The notes under the pieces: model-generated
The model's database searches: none
Told to the model about the DNA's origin: nothing
The model's input: the letters and a program-made list of their open reading frames with translations, nothing else
From: a virus
IMG/VR virus record: IMGVR_UViG_3300020421_002453
Location: 1-64,000 of that record
DNA length: 64,000 bases
Strand: one strand, 5' to 3'
Translations under genes and position numbers: made by a program
Shown: in pieces, positions 6,412 through 16,495 of the stretch
Layout of the letters: every line of letters starts with the position of its first letter
Position numbering within the stretch: position 1 is the first letter of the stretch

Positions 6412-8829
6412 ATGGCCGTGAACCTAAACGATATAAAGAAAGCTGCAAAAGCTCGTACTCAAGCATTTCAACAAGAAATGTCCGAAATCGAGAAGGTCAA
6501 ACTTGTCCGAAATCAAATAAAAGATATAGATAAAGAAATTGCTGCATTGGCAGTGGAGTATAATGGAGCAGTTGGTAAGGCTAAAGAAAAGGCATATGAA
6601 GCACTTAAGGCCAGAAAGAAAGAAAAGAGTGAGATAAAAGATACTATTACTATGTTATCTGATGAGGCAGAAACTTACGATACTATTACTAAGAGAATGG
6701 ATAAGATGAGTAAATCATCTCGTGATATTTTAGGATTTAGTGAAAAGAGAAGCTCGATAGAATTTGCGGCAGGTGAGGCCGCTAAGAAAGCAGCTCAAGG
6801 TAATGAAAAAGTTGCTGAGGTGATGAATGATATAATAGGAATTCAATTAGATTCATTAGATATATCATCACACAAAAATTTATTAGCTTATGATGAAGAT
6901 GCCGCTTTAGAAGCCATTCGTAATACAAGACAAGAAATAGCTATCTTAGAAGAAGATGGTGTTAAGGCTAATGAAGAAGAATTAAAGTTATTAAACGACC
7001 AAGTTAAGGCGGCTGAGAAATATGTTGATGTTGCTGGACAACTTTCTAAAGAAGCAAAAGAACAGAAAAATGCTTTCGATAAATTACACGAAAATAGTAT
7101 GGCCTTTGTAGACCAATTAGAGGGTGGAGTAGCAGCGGGTAAGGCTATGATAAAAGAATTAATCAAAAATCCATTAATGGCAATGGTTGCGGCAGCCGCA
7201 GCTCTTGGTAAAGCTATGGTGATGATTGCTGAACAATCAGCGGAGTTCAGAGATAATGTGGGATTATCTATAACACAATCTCAAAAGTTAGTACAGACTA
7301 TGAAGTTGGCTACACTTGAATCTAAATTATTAGGATATAATTTGGCGACTGGTGCTGGTGCACTTGTAGACCAATTTGGTAATTTAGACCAAGTAAGTTC
7401 AAAGAATTTAAAAACATTCGGTAGAATGGAAAAGATATTAGGAGTATCACAAGAGAGTTCAGCTACTTTATTCATGTCATTACAGAAAGTAGGTGGTGCA
7501 AGTGAAGAGGGTGCCATGGCACAGATGGCAAGTTTAAAAGCTTTAGGTGAGGCCAACAATATACCAATAGGTAAGTTGTTTGACGATATGGCTTCATCAT
7601 CAGAAGAGATTGCGGCATTCGGTGGAACTAATTTAACCAATATGAAACGAGCAGCAGTTGAAGCTCGTAGAATGGGAGTTAATTTAGGAACCACAATGAA
7701 GATTGCTGATTCCTTATTAGATTTTGAATCTTCTATCACAAACGAGATGGAAGCTTCTATGTTGATTGGTAAACAATTAAACTTCAACAATGCTAGAAGA
7801 TTAGCTCTTGAGGGTGATGTTGCAGGTGCCGCTAGAGATGTGGTGAAACAAATCGGTGGACAGGCTGAATTTAATAAATTAAATGTAATACAAAGAAGAA
7901 AACTTGCTGAATCAATTGGTGTATCAGTAGATGAATTAAGTAAGTTGGCTAGTGGTAAAGTTGAATTTAAACAACCAAAAGACCCTAATGCTCCATTGAT
8001 ATCTTCAAATGAAATGATAAGAGTTGCTATAGAAAAATTAATAATTGCAATGGGAGTTCTTGGTACAGCATTTCTTACATATGCCGTATTATCAAAATTT
8101 AATTTAGGTGGAAAGTTATTAGCTAAGTTAGGAATGGGTGGTGCAAAAGTTGGTGCTACAGCTATGAAAGGTGCTGGAGTAGCAGGTGATGTTGTTAAGG
8201 CTGGTAGTAAAATAGTCACTAAGGCTCCAGCAGGTGGAATGAAAGTTGCTGGTAAGTTTTACAAAGGTGGACAATTCATACCAAAGGCCGCTGCCGCAAC
8301 CGCCAAAACGGTTGATGTGGCAACTGATGTGGCTAAGACTGGTAGTAAAACCGCTGGTAAGGCGGCAGCCAAAACATTAGGAAAATCAGCAATTAAAAAG
8401 ATACCACTTCTTGGATTATTAGCAAGTGGAGTATTTGCCGCTGGTAGAGCTATGAAAGGGGATTTTGCTGGGGCTGGATTAGAACTTGCAAGTGGAGGTG
8501 CAAGTTTGTTACCAGGAGCTGGAACAGCCGCTTCGGTAGGAATAGATGCATTATTATTAGCTAGAGATTTAAAAAGTAAAGATACTGTAAAAGAACAAAG
8601 TGCTGAGATAAATGATTTACAATCACAATTAGACCAACAGGCTGAGATAAGTAATGCTGCATCTCAGATGGATGCTGAAACATCATTGTTTATGGAAATG
8701 TTGAAACAACAAGGATTAAGTGCTGAGGCTCAGAAAGAGTACAATGCAAAATCATTAGATTTATTACAAGAAGTAATTAACGAAGAAAAGGCTACAAGGA
8801 AGGCAGTAAACGAACTACCAGATGGTTAA
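6412..8829 (+). CDS. Tape measure protein
   Basis: An 805-residue protein that sets tail length and travels in the tube lumen. Residues 1-230 are coiled-coil helix (many Lys/Glu/Ala). Hydrophobic stretches follow near 246-270 (LMAMVAAAAALGKAMVMIAEQ) and 537-558. After these comes a long Ala/Gly/Lys-rich section (about 570-720) and a helical C-terminus. This alternation of coiled coil and membrane-spanning segments, the size, and the position directly downstream of the frameshifting chaperone define it. The start has only a weak upstream RBS. It is not closely similar to T4 gp29 by eye, so the call rests on architecture and synteny. Confidence 0.85.
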   Translation: MAVNLNDIKKAAKARTQAFQQEMSEIEKVKLVRNQIKDIDKEIAALAVEYNGAVGKAKEKAYEALKARKKEKSEIKDTITMLSDEAETYDTITKRMDKMSKSSRDILGFSEKRSSIEFAAGEAAKKAAQGNEKVAEVMNDIIGIQLDSLDISSHKNLLAYDEDAALEAIRNTRQEIAILEEDGVKANEEELKLLNDQVKAAEKYVDVAGQLSKEAKEQKNAFDKLHENSMAFVDQLEGGVAAGKAMIKELIKNPLMAMVAAAAALGKAMVMIAEQSAEFRDNVGLSITQSQKLVQTMKLATLESKLLGYNLATGAGALVDQFGNLDQVSSKNLKTFGRMEKILGVSQESSATLFMSLQKVGGASEEGAMAQMASLKALGEANNIPIGKLFDDMASSSEEIAAFGGTNLTNMKRAAVEARRMGVNLGTTMKIADSLLDFESSITNEMEASMLIGKQLNFNNARRLALEGDVAGAARDVVKQIGGQAEFNKLNVIQRRKLAESIGVSVDELSKLASGKVEFKQPKDPNAPLISSNEMIRVAIEKLIIAMGVLGTAFLTYAVLSKFNLGGKLLAKLGMGGAKVGATAMKGAGVAGDVVKAGSKIVTKAPAGGMKVAGKFYKGGQFIPKAAAATAKTVDVATDVAKTGSKTAGKAAAKTLGKSAIKKIPLLGLLASGVFAAGRAMKGDFAGAGLELASGGASLLPGAGTAASVGIDALLLARDLKSKDTVKEQSAEINDLQSQLDQQAEISNAASQMDAETSLFMEMLKQQGLSAEAQKEYNAKSLDLLQEVINEEKATRKAVNELPDG

Positions 8830-8839
8830 GGGATAGATT

Positions 8840-10615
8840 ATGGCATTATTTGATAAAGTAAGTGATATAACAGAATTTAATTGGCAAAGAAAAGTCGGTA
8901 GAACTGATGAAACCAACCAAGATAATTTACCTGCAAACACTACTGCTAATAAAAAATTAGAAGATAGGTTGGGTGAAGTTGATGACCAGTACGAAAAATT
9001 TAATGGTAACAAAGGATTAAGAACAGGTAATCTTGGGTTCGATGAACCATTTATTGTAAAAGAAGTAGGTGATGGGTATGATAGTGCTAAGTTTGATGAT
9101 GGGATATTCAGAGGTGGATTAGCATTGAATGTAGTTAGAGCGGCTGAAGATGTTACAAGATTGGCCAAATGGACTCTAACATCTAAAGGAGTTCTTTTTA
9201 ATCTAAAACAATTTGCACTACAGGCTCAAAATCCAATAGGTGAAAATAGAATATTTAATCCAGGTGGTATATTTGGTTCTGCCATACCTGGTATACATTT
9301 ACCACGACACACTAACGGAACCTTTCTTGATTTCCAAGACCCACCAAAGTATCAAACTGATAAAGATGGTAACAATAGAAAGATGCCTGAAACTGATGAG
9401 GATGCAGGAATATTTGGAGCTATAGGTGGAGCATTAGGAATAGGTGGTGCGAGAAAAACAAATAGATTACTTCAATTATATGATTCAAGGATGATAAAGG
9501 GTGAGGGTTCAGCTGGTAGAAATCCAGTTATTGGTGCACTTGGATTAGGTAACCAAGAATTTGAAGACCCTAAACGAGTAGTTGATAGTACATTAGGGCC
9601 TTATGGTGGGCCTTTAGAGGAAGAAACCAATCAATTTGGTTTCAGAAATGATACTCATGATGAATTAAGAGATTTTAATGGAAGTGCTATAACTGATGGT
9701 AGAGGACAAAGTAATATTCCACAAGGTAGTTTAATTGACGCAATAAAGAATGGATATGAAACACAGGCAAATGCTGAAGTTGTAGGATTTCAAGGTCAGA
9801 ACGATGATGAAACTGCTCAAAATGCAGAAGATTATAATCTTGGTAAAGGAAAGGTTGCTTATCGAGGTGGTTTATATTCAGTAGGAGTATCAAATCAATT
9901 ACAAGTTCCTTATGGTGGTAAGTTTGATAATATTGGATTTGCAAATACCGTAAATAACAAATTACCAAAAGATTTTATTAAGTTTAGAATTAGAGATGCT
10001 GTGAATGGTAAGTGGATAGTATTTCCTGCTCATCTTGGAACAATCACAGATACAATTACTCCTGAATGGAGTACAGAAAGATATATCGGTAGACCTGATT
10101 CAGTACACTTGTATAGTGGTGCTTCTCGTAGTGTAAGTTTTGATTTTAAAGTTGCTGCTTTTAGTAAACAAGAAATACCAATCATTCAAGAAAAGATGAA
10201 TGCTTTAGTTGGATTGGCTTATCCAACATTTAAGAAGATACTTAGTGGGGATGATGAAGAAAGACCAGTAGCACCATATGTTTATTTAACTATTGGTGAT
10301 TTATTTAATAACACACCAGGTTACTTTAATAGTATCACAGTAACTATGGAAGAAAATTCTAATTGGGAAATTGATGAGGGATTACAAATACCACATTACT
10401 TCTCTGTATCAGTAGAGTTTGTTCATGTAGGTAAATACTTACCGAACACATTAGGTAAACACTATGATGTTCCACACCTAAAAGATTTTGGAGTGGGTAA
10501 TGGAAACAATGGTGTATTTGGAAAGAATGACCCAAGAGATGGAACTACAAGTAGACCTGATATGCAAAAAGCTACAGACCCTAAACATTGGAGTAAGGGA
10601 GTTTATACAGACTAA
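8840..10615 (+). CDS. Baseplate/tail-tube junction structural protein
   Basis: A 591-residue protein. The N-terminal two thirds are Gly/Asn/Asp-rich with a hydrophobic Gly-rich patch (GIFGAIGGALGIGGA). The C-terminal third (GKWIVFPAHLGTITDTITPEW, YSGASRSVSFDFKVAAFS, then VTMEENSNWEIDEGLQIPHYFSVSVEFVHVGKYLP) looks like the tube-fold domains of baseplate proteins that initiate the tail tube, such as T4 gp48/gp54. It lies between the tape measure and a LysM-type protein, as expected for baseplate hub genes. The structural role is likely; the exact T4 counterpart is uncertain. Confidence 0.7.
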   Translation: MALFDKVSDITEFNWQRKVGRTDETNQDNLPANTTANKKLEDRLGEVDDQYEKFNGNKGLRTGNLGFDEPFIVKEVGDGYDSAKFDDGIFRGGLALNVVRAAEDVTRLAKWTLTSKGVLFNLKQFALQAQNPIGENRIFNPGGIFGSAIPGIHLPRHTNGTFLDFQDPPKYQTDKDGNNRKMPETDEDAGIFGAIGGALGIGGARKTNRLLQLYDSRMIKGEGSAGRNPVIGALGLGNQEFEDPKRVVDSTLGPYGGPLEEETNQFGFRNDTHDELRDFNGSAITDGRGQSNIPQGSLIDAIKNGYETQANAEVVGFQGQNDDETAQNAEDYNLGKGKVAYRGGLYSVGVSNQLQVPYGGKFDNIGFANTVNNKLPKDFIKFRIRDAVNGKWIVFPAHLGTITDTITPEWSTERYIGRPDSVHLYSGASRSVSFDFKVAAFSKQEIPIIQEKMNALVGLAYPTFKKILSGDDEERPVAPYVYLTIGDLFNNTPGYFNSITVTMEENSNWEIDEGLQIPHYFSVSVEFVHVGKYLPNTLGKHYDVPHLKDFGVGNGNNGVFGKNDPRDGTTSRPDMQKATDPKHWSKGVYTD

Positions 10616-10917
10616 TGAGTAGATATAAATACACAGAAATACAGAACGATAAAGTTAATAAGAAAAAAGTATTAACTACAACACTATATCCTGATATCGA
10701 AAGTAAAGATAGTGATGTAATCTACTATGCAAAATTTGATGATTCGTTGATGACTTTGGCAAATAAATTTTATGGAGACCAAACTTTATGGTGGATTATT
10801 GCAAGAGCAAATAACTTTCAAGGTAGAACTAAGTTCACAGTCGGACAGAAATTAGTTATACCGATGGATATTGGTGATGTAGTAAAACAATTAAATAAAC
10901 TTAATACCAATGTTTGA
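10615..10917 (+). CDS. LysM-domain baseplate protein (gp53/gpX-like)
   Basis: A 100-residue protein. Residues 40-85 (SLMTLANKFYGDQTLWWIIARANNFQ...VGQKLVIP) form a LysM-type module as seen in T4 gp53 and P2 gpX, which help hold the baseplate around the hub. Its ATG overlaps the preceding stop codon and its end overlaps the next gene by 8 bases, indicating translational coupling with both baseplate neighbours. Confidence 0.8.
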   Translation: MSRYKYTEIQNDKVNKKKVLTTTLYPDIESKDSDVIYYAKFDDSLMTLANKFYGDQTLWWIIARANNFQGRTKFTVGQKLVIPMDIGDVVKQLNKLNTNV

Positions 10918-13456
10918 ATTTAAACAAATAGATAAATTCGTTCAAAGGAGTTTATATAACCGAATAGATGCATTGAATCGGAGTGGTGAATTTACACCAT
11001 TAGAACCTATGAGTGATGGTTTTAATGCAATGGATTTCCTAACAAACGCCTGTTGGGCTAGAGTAACATCAGCTATACATGGAGTTGATGGTGATGGTAA
11101 AAAGAAATCAGAATTATTTAGGTTATCAAGTGCATTTAAAGATGGACAACCACTTAATAAACCATTAGCCTCTCAAGATAGTTTATACACAAATAATCCT
11201 GATACAACATTTAGACCACATAGTGGTATCCAATCTATTAATACTACATATAAAAGTAATTATGGTATACAAGAAACTACTATTACTTGGAAGTTTTGGG
11301 ATATAAATAAATTTCAAGAATATGAATCTGCTTTACTAAAACATGGTAGGACTGTGTTTGTAGAATTTGGTTGGTCAAACAATAAAGAAGTAGATATAAA
11401 ACCAGATGTTATTAATGATGAGGAAGAGTTTTTAAAATCATTTAAATCAACAAATTTAAAAATAAAAAGAGCTGGTGGTGATTATTATTGTACCATTGGT
11501 AAGATTACAAATTTTGATTACAAGATAAATCCAAATGGTGGATTTGATTGTACCACTACAATAGTTTCTATTGGTGCGGATTTATTTAAAAGTACTATTG
11601 ATGAGAACTTAAATAGTAAAGTAACTGAGATACAAGATTCTAATTTAAAAAAACTTGAAGATGCTTATGCTAACTCTAATTTTTATTTTGAGAAGTTCAT
11701 GGAAAATCTTGATAGTAATATTAAACTGGCAGTTAAGAATGGTGATGCAGGAGTGTATCATAATGGAGAAAAGGGTTATTGTAATTGGGCTTGGTTCGAA
11801 GATATCGTATTGAGTTCTTTCTTTGGATTTAAAACAGAAAAATTTATAGTAACTGAAGACCCATCTAATCCTAATAAAAATGTAAAGACGGATGCTGGTG
11901 AATTATCAACACAAATATTAAGTAGAAATTTAAAATATAGAGTAGATGGTGATGGTAAAATAGTTGGTACAGATGTAGAAAATTCACTTTGTAGATATGG
12001 TAAGTATACATTTACAATTAATAAAGATGTTATATTACCAGGTCGTATACCAGGTAGGATTAAAGTTAATGGTAATAATGCACTAAGAGGTGATATTGGT
12101 AGATTGATGAAGAAGAAACTTGGTGGAACAGATGCTTTCAAAGATTATATACATTTGTTTGAAGATTTTGAAAAAATAAATCAAAGATTTCCAAAATTTA
12201 AACATCCTGATAAAGATAAAGGTATTATACGAAACATGGTGTTTAGTTCAGATTATCTAAAACACTTTTTTAGTTCTGTTAATAACCTTGAAAATGCTAT
12301 GAATAGTTTTTGGGGTGCTGTGGCTTCATTGTACGGAGGATATTGGAACTTTGAGATGGTTGTTGATGTAAATAATACTGGTAAAATTGGTATGGTGGAT
12401 AGATTTGAAACTGAGGGTAGGGTTGCTGATAACAATCCTGAAGTTCGTGAAGATTATACAAGAGATAAGGCAAAGGCAAAAGCATTCTCTAATGATGATG
12501 AGGGTGCCGTAGATACTTTTATGTTCTCTAATTATGGGAAACATTCTTTATTTAAAGATTTTAGTGTAAATGTAAATCTATCATCTGAGATGGCAACTAT
12601 GGCATTATATCATAGTAATAAAAAACTATCTACTAATCCAAATAGTACTACAAACAAACCAGAAGATAAAGGTGCTAAAATACTTGGTGAACTACAAAAC
12701 GAGGCAATACGAGCTACTCAAGATGGTTCAGATATAACACCATTCGAAGATATATTAGTGCATGATGTTTCTAATCCTTTTATGAAAGGTGAGATGCAAA
12801 AGTATAAAACTAAAGTTAGTAATAATCCATCAGCCAAAGATGTTCTTGATGCACAATCTGGTGATACTAAATTAGAAAAAGTAAAACCATCACAAAAAGT
12901 AAATTTTGGTGATAAAAATAAATCTGAATTAGATGAAGAACTTAATAACTTAAGAGCAGATGAAGAAACAGCAAATGAAACAAGTGAACCATTTGATGGG
13001 TTAACATCCTTTGATGTTGATAATCCAGATAAGAATGGATTGATATGGAATTCAAATGGTACTATGATTGCATCTTATGAAAGAACTTTACTTTACTTTA
13101 TGAATAAAACACTACTATCTGATATGGAAGTAGACCCAATAGTACCCGTTGAAGTTTCATTCAGTATGCCAGGTATTGGTGGTTTAGATTTATTTGATAT
13201 GTTTGCAGTGGATTATTTACCTGAAACATATAGGAAATATGCTTTGTTCCAAATTAAATCACAAGAACATACTATTGATACTACAGGATGGACAACCAAT
13301 ATTACAGGTATCATGAGAGTAGATATGCAAAAATTAGTAAAACAAAAAGGAAAGATTACGGAACCTGAGTTCAAAGAAGTTTCTGGTGAAGAACAAGTAG
13401 ATTTTGTACAATTCACCATTGATTCAGAAAAAGACCGAGATGCCGAAGAAAATTAG
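10910..13456 (+). CDS. Large baseplate hub-type structural protein
   Basis: An 848-residue protein. The N-terminal region (RPHSGIQSINTTYKSNYGIQETTITWKFWDINKFQEYESALLKHGRTVFVEFGW) is typical of baseplate proteins that carry gp27-like ring domains. The C-terminal part (VDPIVPVEVSFSMPGIGGLDLFDMFAVDYLPETY...ITGIMRVDMQKLV) resembles hub beta-barrel ends. It sits last in the tail operon, after the LysM protein. It may combine functions of the T4 hub with an insertion; no lysozyme or cleavage motif is visible. The structural role is likely, the exact assignment is not. Confidence 0.65.
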   Translation: MFEFKQIDKFVQRSLYNRIDALNRSGEFTPLEPMSDGFNAMDFLTNACWARVTSAIHGVDGDGKKKSELFRLSSAFKDGQPLNKPLASQDSLYTNNPDTTFRPHSGIQSINTTYKSNYGIQETTITWKFWDINKFQEYESALLKHGRTVFVEFGWSNNKEVDIKPDVINDEEEFLKSFKSTNLKIKRAGGDYYCTIGKITNFDYKINPNGGFDCTTTIVSIGADLFKSTIDENLNSKVTEIQDSNLKKLEDAYANSNFYFEKFMENLDSNIKLAVKNGDAGVYHNGEKGYCNWAWFEDIVLSSFFGFKTEKFIVTEDPSNPNKNVKTDAGELSTQILSRNLKYRVDGDGKIVGTDVENSLCRYGKYTFTINKDVILPGRIPGRIKVNGNNALRGDIGRLMKKKLGGTDAFKDYIHLFEDFEKINQRFPKFKHPDKDKGIIRNMVFSSDYLKHFFSSVNNLENAMNSFWGAVASLYGGYWNFEMVVDVNNTGKIGMVDRFETEGRVADNNPEVREDYTRDKAKAKAFSNDDEGAVDTFMFSNYGKHSLFKDFSVNVNLSSEMATMALYHSNKKLSTNPNSTTNKPEDKGAKILGELQNEAIRATQDGSDITPFEDILVHDVSNPFMKGEMQKYKTKVSNNPSAKDVLDAQSGDTKLEKVKPSQKVNFGDKNKSELDEELNNLRADEETANETSEPFDGLTSFDVDNPDKNGLIWNSNGTMIASYERTLLYFMNKTLLSDMEVDPIVPVEVSFSMPGIGGLDLFDMFAVDYLPETYRKYALFQIKSQEHTIDTTGWTTNITGIMRVDMQKLVKQKGKITEPEFKEVSGEEQVDFVQFTIDSEKDRDAEEN

Positions 13457-13458
13457 TA

Positions 13459-13487
13459 TTTTGAGGATTTAATTTAATATATATTAT
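13459..13487 (+). promoter_or_regulatory. Sigma70-like promoter candidate (TTTTGA-17-TATTAT)
   Basis: Predicted to drive thyX and downstream metabolic genes at the boundary between the tail module and the next gene block. The same -35 variant with a 17-base spacer recurs at 19127 and 33141. The start point would fall near 13494. Confidence 0.4.
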
Positions 13488-13489
13488 AA

Positions 13490-13642
13490 ATGGTTATAAA
13501 TTTTCTAAAGAGTATAGTTCAATCTTTGTATTTAAAAATATGGTTAAGAACCACAAGTGGAAAAGAGTACGCTAAGAAATACAAACGAAGAAGAAAAATG
13601 GAACTTGCACAAATATTAAAAGGAGAAAAAAATGAAAATTGA
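13490..13642 (+). CDS. Possible 50-residue basic protein
   Basis: Reads MVINFLKSIVQSLYLK... then an Arg/Lys-rich middle and KGEKNEN, overlapping the thyX start by 11 bases; the thyX Shine-Dalgarno lies inside it. The N-terminal half is amphipathic and the rest strongly basic. There is no good RBS, and the promoter candidate just upstream would start transcription at or inside its ATG. It may be real but could simply be the thyX leader. Confidence 0.35.
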   Translation: MVINFLKSIVQSLYLKIWLRTTSGKEYAKKYKRRRKMELAQILKGEKNEN

Positions 13643-14324
13643 TGTATTAGATAAAGGATATATAGAATTAGTAGATACACTTGGTGATGATTTAACACCT
13701 GTAAATGCTGCTCGTGTATCATTTGGTGGTAGGAGTGATAAATTTGAAAATAAAGATAGAAAATTATCTAAGTTTTTAATTAAACACAAACACTTTTCAC
13801 CATTTAGACATCAACATGGTATGTTCATTATTAAAGCACCTGAGTTTGTGATGAGACAATGGTACAAACATGTCGTTGGTATTGAAACTACATCATCTCA
13901 TGTAACAAAAGACCATGCTTGGAATGAGATTAGTGGTAGGTATGTTCCATATGATGAATTTTATGAACCAACAGAGTTCAGAAAACAAAGTGATGATAAC
14001 AAACAGGCGAGTGATGGGTTAGTTGATAATCAAAAAGAGATGAAACAATTATGGACTATCTCTCAAATGAATTCCATTTCTGCCTATAAAGAAATGTTAA
14101 AGAGTGGTATGGCCAAAGAACAAGCTCGTAGTATATTACCACTTACAGTTTATACAAAGGTATGGTGGACGGCATCATTTCAAAGTGTTATGAATTTCAT
14201 TGAGTTAAGAGATGAACCAACATCACAAGTAGAAATTCAAGAATATGCTAAGGCATTGAAAGAAATTATGTTAGAGAAGTTTCCTGAAACAACAAAACTA
14301 TGGAGTGAAATATACTTAGATTGA
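13632..14324 (+). CDS. thyX: FAD-dependent thymidylate synthase ThyX
   Basis: A 230-residue flavoprotein that methylates dUMP to dTMP using methylene-tetrahydrofolate, with FAD and NADPH. It supplies thymidine for AT-rich phage DNA. Seen: FSPFRHQ (56-61) for substrate and flavin binding, RQWYKH (75-80) and NEISGRY (98-104), which together form a variant of the ThyX signature with an insertion between the two halves. The C-terminal helix MNFIELRDEPTSQVEIQEYA is also typical. RBS AAGGAG. It overlaps the next gene at TGATG. Confidence 0.95.
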   Translation: MKIDVLDKGYIELVDTLGDDLTPVNAARVSFGGRSDKFENKDRKLSKFLIKHKHFSPFRHQHGMFIIKAPEFVMRQWYKHVVGIETTSSHVTKDHAWNEISGRYVPYDEFYEPTEFRKQSDDNKQASDGLVDNQKEMKQLWTISQMNSISAYKEMLKSGMAKEQARSILPLTVYTKVWWTASFQSVMNFIELRDEPTSQVEIQEYAKALKEIMLEKFPETTKLWSEIYLD

Positions 14325-15211
14325 TGACAGGTTGGATACTATATAAAAGAGATATTAAGGAATCATACGAAACTCAGAGATTAGTTGAAGAGTTTGAAAA
14401 ACAAGATATAAAAGTTCGTGTGGTTAATCCACAAGATGTAGATATCTATGTGGATAGGGATGATAGAAAAAGTATTCGTGTTGATGGTAAGGCGAGAGCA
14501 TTACCTGATTTTGTAATACCAAGAACTGGTAGTGGAACAACCTATTTTATAAAGGCAATTATTCGTCATTTAGAGAGGTTGGGAGTGATACTTATTAATG
14601 GTAGTGAATCTATTGATGCAGTTAAAGATAAGTTATACTCACAACAAATACTTGGACAATCAAATCTACCTGTACCTAAAACACTATTGGTGAAACATCC
14701 AATCGATGTTGAGTTTATTGAAAGTAGTTTAAACTATCCAATTATTGTTAAAACATTAAGTGGTTCATTTGGTGCTGGTGTATTCTTAGTTGAGAACAGA
14801 AAACAATTAAAACAATTGATGAGAATGGCCGAGATAACTAAACCAAGTTATAACATTATTATTCAAGAGTTTATTGAAGATTCATATGGAAAAGATTTAA
14901 GAGTATTTGTTTTGAATGGTAAAGTAGTGGGTTGTATGATGAGACAATCTACAGATGATGATTTTAGAGCAAACATCACAAGAGGTGGTGAGGGTATTCC
15001 TTATCAAATTACAGAAGAGATTGAGTTCTTAAGTGGTGAGTGTGCAAGATTATTAAACTTGGATATAGCAGGTGTTGACCTACTATTTAATGATGGTGGT
15101 TATAGTATCTGTGAAGTAAATTCATCACCTGGTTTTGAGGGGATGGATAAGTTCTGTAAAACAAACATTGCAGAACAAATAGTTACTTATGTAAAATACA
15201 AATTGGGTTAA
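14324..15211 (+). CDS. RimK-like ATP-grasp ligase
   Basis: A 295-residue ATP-grasp enzyme of the RimK/glutathione synthetase type, which joins an amino acid to a carboxylate acceptor through an acyl phosphate. Seen: IIVKTLSGSFGAGVFLVE (ATP-binding Lys and Gly-rich loop), IIIQEFIEDSYGKDLRVFVLNGKVVG, and the metal-binding end VDLLFNDGGYSICEVNSSPGFEG. I take the ATG at 14324, which overlaps the thyX stop, rather than a TTG three bases earlier. The target could be a phage or host protein tail; T4-like marine phages often carry such ligases, with unknown substrate. Confidence 0.88.
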   Translation: MTGWILYKRDIKESYETQRLVEEFEKQDIKVRVVNPQDVDIYVDRDDRKSIRVDGKARALPDFVIPRTGSGTTYFIKAIIRHLERLGVILINGSESIDAVKDKLYSQQILGQSNLPVPKTLLVKHPIDVEFIESSLNYPIIVKTLSGSFGAGVFLVENRKQLKQLMRMAEITKPSYNIIIQEFIEDSYGKDLRVFVLNGKVVGCMMRQSTDDDFRANITRGGEGIPYQITEEIEFLSGECARLLNLDIAGVDLLFNDGGYSICEVNSSPGFEGMDKFCKTNIAEQIVTYVKYKLG

Positions 15212-16495
15212 ATGGTTATAGTAAATTCTAAAGAGAAGTGGGTTTCATTACAAAAAAGAATGAAAACTCAACACTTCGTTTATCTACAGATATTATCGGA
15301 TGCAAACAAACATCCTAAACAGAATCGTGTGTCTTGTTTTCTTATCGTAACACCATTTGAAAAGTATATTGTTCCTGTAAATCATAATGAGAAGTGGGGA
15401 ACTATAGAAAAGTTTGATGTAGATGATAGTAAAGTATGTGTGGGTGATATGAAATCATTTAAACATAATTCAATGATTGAGTGTGATGATATATTTGGAT
15501 TAATAGATTTGAATTGGTGCCATTATATGAAAACAAATGAACCATATGATTTTGATAAACATCTAACAAATGCACATCATCATAATTACAGAGTACACTT
15601 TGAAAAGGATAATGTGAATGATATTATTCCTTTGGTAAAACATGGTGAGTATCTTTCAAATGTTGCAGATGAATTGATGGGTTATGTTGAAGATTGTGAT
15701 TACTATGACCAAAGTATCTTAGAAGTTTTATCTGATGTAGAGAGTAATGGAATACAAACTACAGATGGTATTGTGTATTCAGAATATAATCCATACACAA
15801 GTACAGGTAGACCATCAAACAGATTTGGTGGTATGAACTTTGCAGCTTTGAATAAAAAAGATGGTAGTAGAAAGAAGTTTATTAGTAGATTCGATAATGG
15901 TGTATTGGTTGAATTTGATTATGATGCATATCATCCAAGATTGATTGGTGAGAAAATAAACTATGAATTTCCTAAAGGTAATGTACATCAACACCTTGCA
16001 GATACTTATGGTTTAAGTTACGAAGATGGTAAAAAATTAACATTTAAGTACTTATATGGTGGAATATCTCAAGAAATTAAAGATAATCCTTTCTTTAGTG
16101 AGGTAGATGTGTATATAAAGGACTTGTGGAGTAAGTGGAAAGCTAATAAAATCATCAAATCTGATATTTATAATAGAGTGATAAGTAAAGAGAATTTACC
16201 TGATATGAATCCTAATAAGTTATTTAACTATATGATTCAGTTGATGGAGACAGAACATAATATTAATATATTAGATGAGTTTTTCTTTTATATGCAAAAG
16301 GAAACTTTTAAGAGTAAACTAATTCTCTACAATTATGATGCTTTTTTGTTTGATTTTGATTACAAAACTGATGGGTTAGAATATCTCAAGAAAGTAAAGA
16401 ATATTATAGAGTGTGATGGTAAGTATCCTACAAGAGTTTATATGGGAGATAATTATCATACTATGAATGAGATAACGGAGAAACTACTTGTATAA
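15212..16495 (+). CDS. Reduced family A DNA polymerase-like protein
   Basis: A 427-residue protein with the palm and finger motifs of DNA polymerase I: TSTGRPSN (196-203), motif A FDYDAYHPRL (235-244, Asp236/238), an O-helix-like DGKKLTFKYLYGG (272-284), and motif C NYDAFLFD (374-381) keeping the catalytic Asp376. The usual His and Glu of the HDE motif are replaced. The first 170 residues show no clear exonuclease motif. It is far shorter than Klenow-size enzymes. A family B replicase is encoded at 30630, so this is a second polymerase, perhaps for repair or priming, or a degenerate one. The end overlaps the next gene. Confidence 0.75.
   Translation: MVIVNSKEKWVSLQKRMKTQHFVYLQILSDANKHPKQNRVSCFLIVTPFEKYIVPVNHNEKWGTIEKFDVDDSKVCVGDMKSFKHNSMIECDDIFGLIDLNWCHYMKTNEPYDFDKHLTNAHHHNYRVHFEKDNVNDIIPLVKHGEYLSNVADELMGYVEDCDYYDQSILEVLSDVESNGIQTTDGIVYSEYNPYTSTGRPSNRFGGMNFAALNKKDGSRKKFISRFDNGVLVEFDYDAYHPRLIGEKINYEFPKGNVHQHLADTYGLSYEDGKKLTFKYLYGGISQEIKDNPFFSEVDVYIKDLWSKWKANKIIKSDIYNRVISKENLPDMNPNKLFNYMIQLMETEHNINILDEFFFYMQKETFKSKLILYNYDAFLFDFDYKTDGLEYLKKVKNIIECDGKYPTRVYMGDNYHTMNEITEKLLV

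Noticed and set aside
7281-8219. Open frame of 312 codons on the minus strand inside the tape measure gene
   Set aside because: It is antisense to a well-supported gene, has no RBS, and its composition (Ser/Asn/Pro/Ala-rich) mirrors the Ala/Gly/Lys codons of the + strand. Same for 6888-7166, 8815-9168, 11776-12141 and 26521-26934 on the minus strand.
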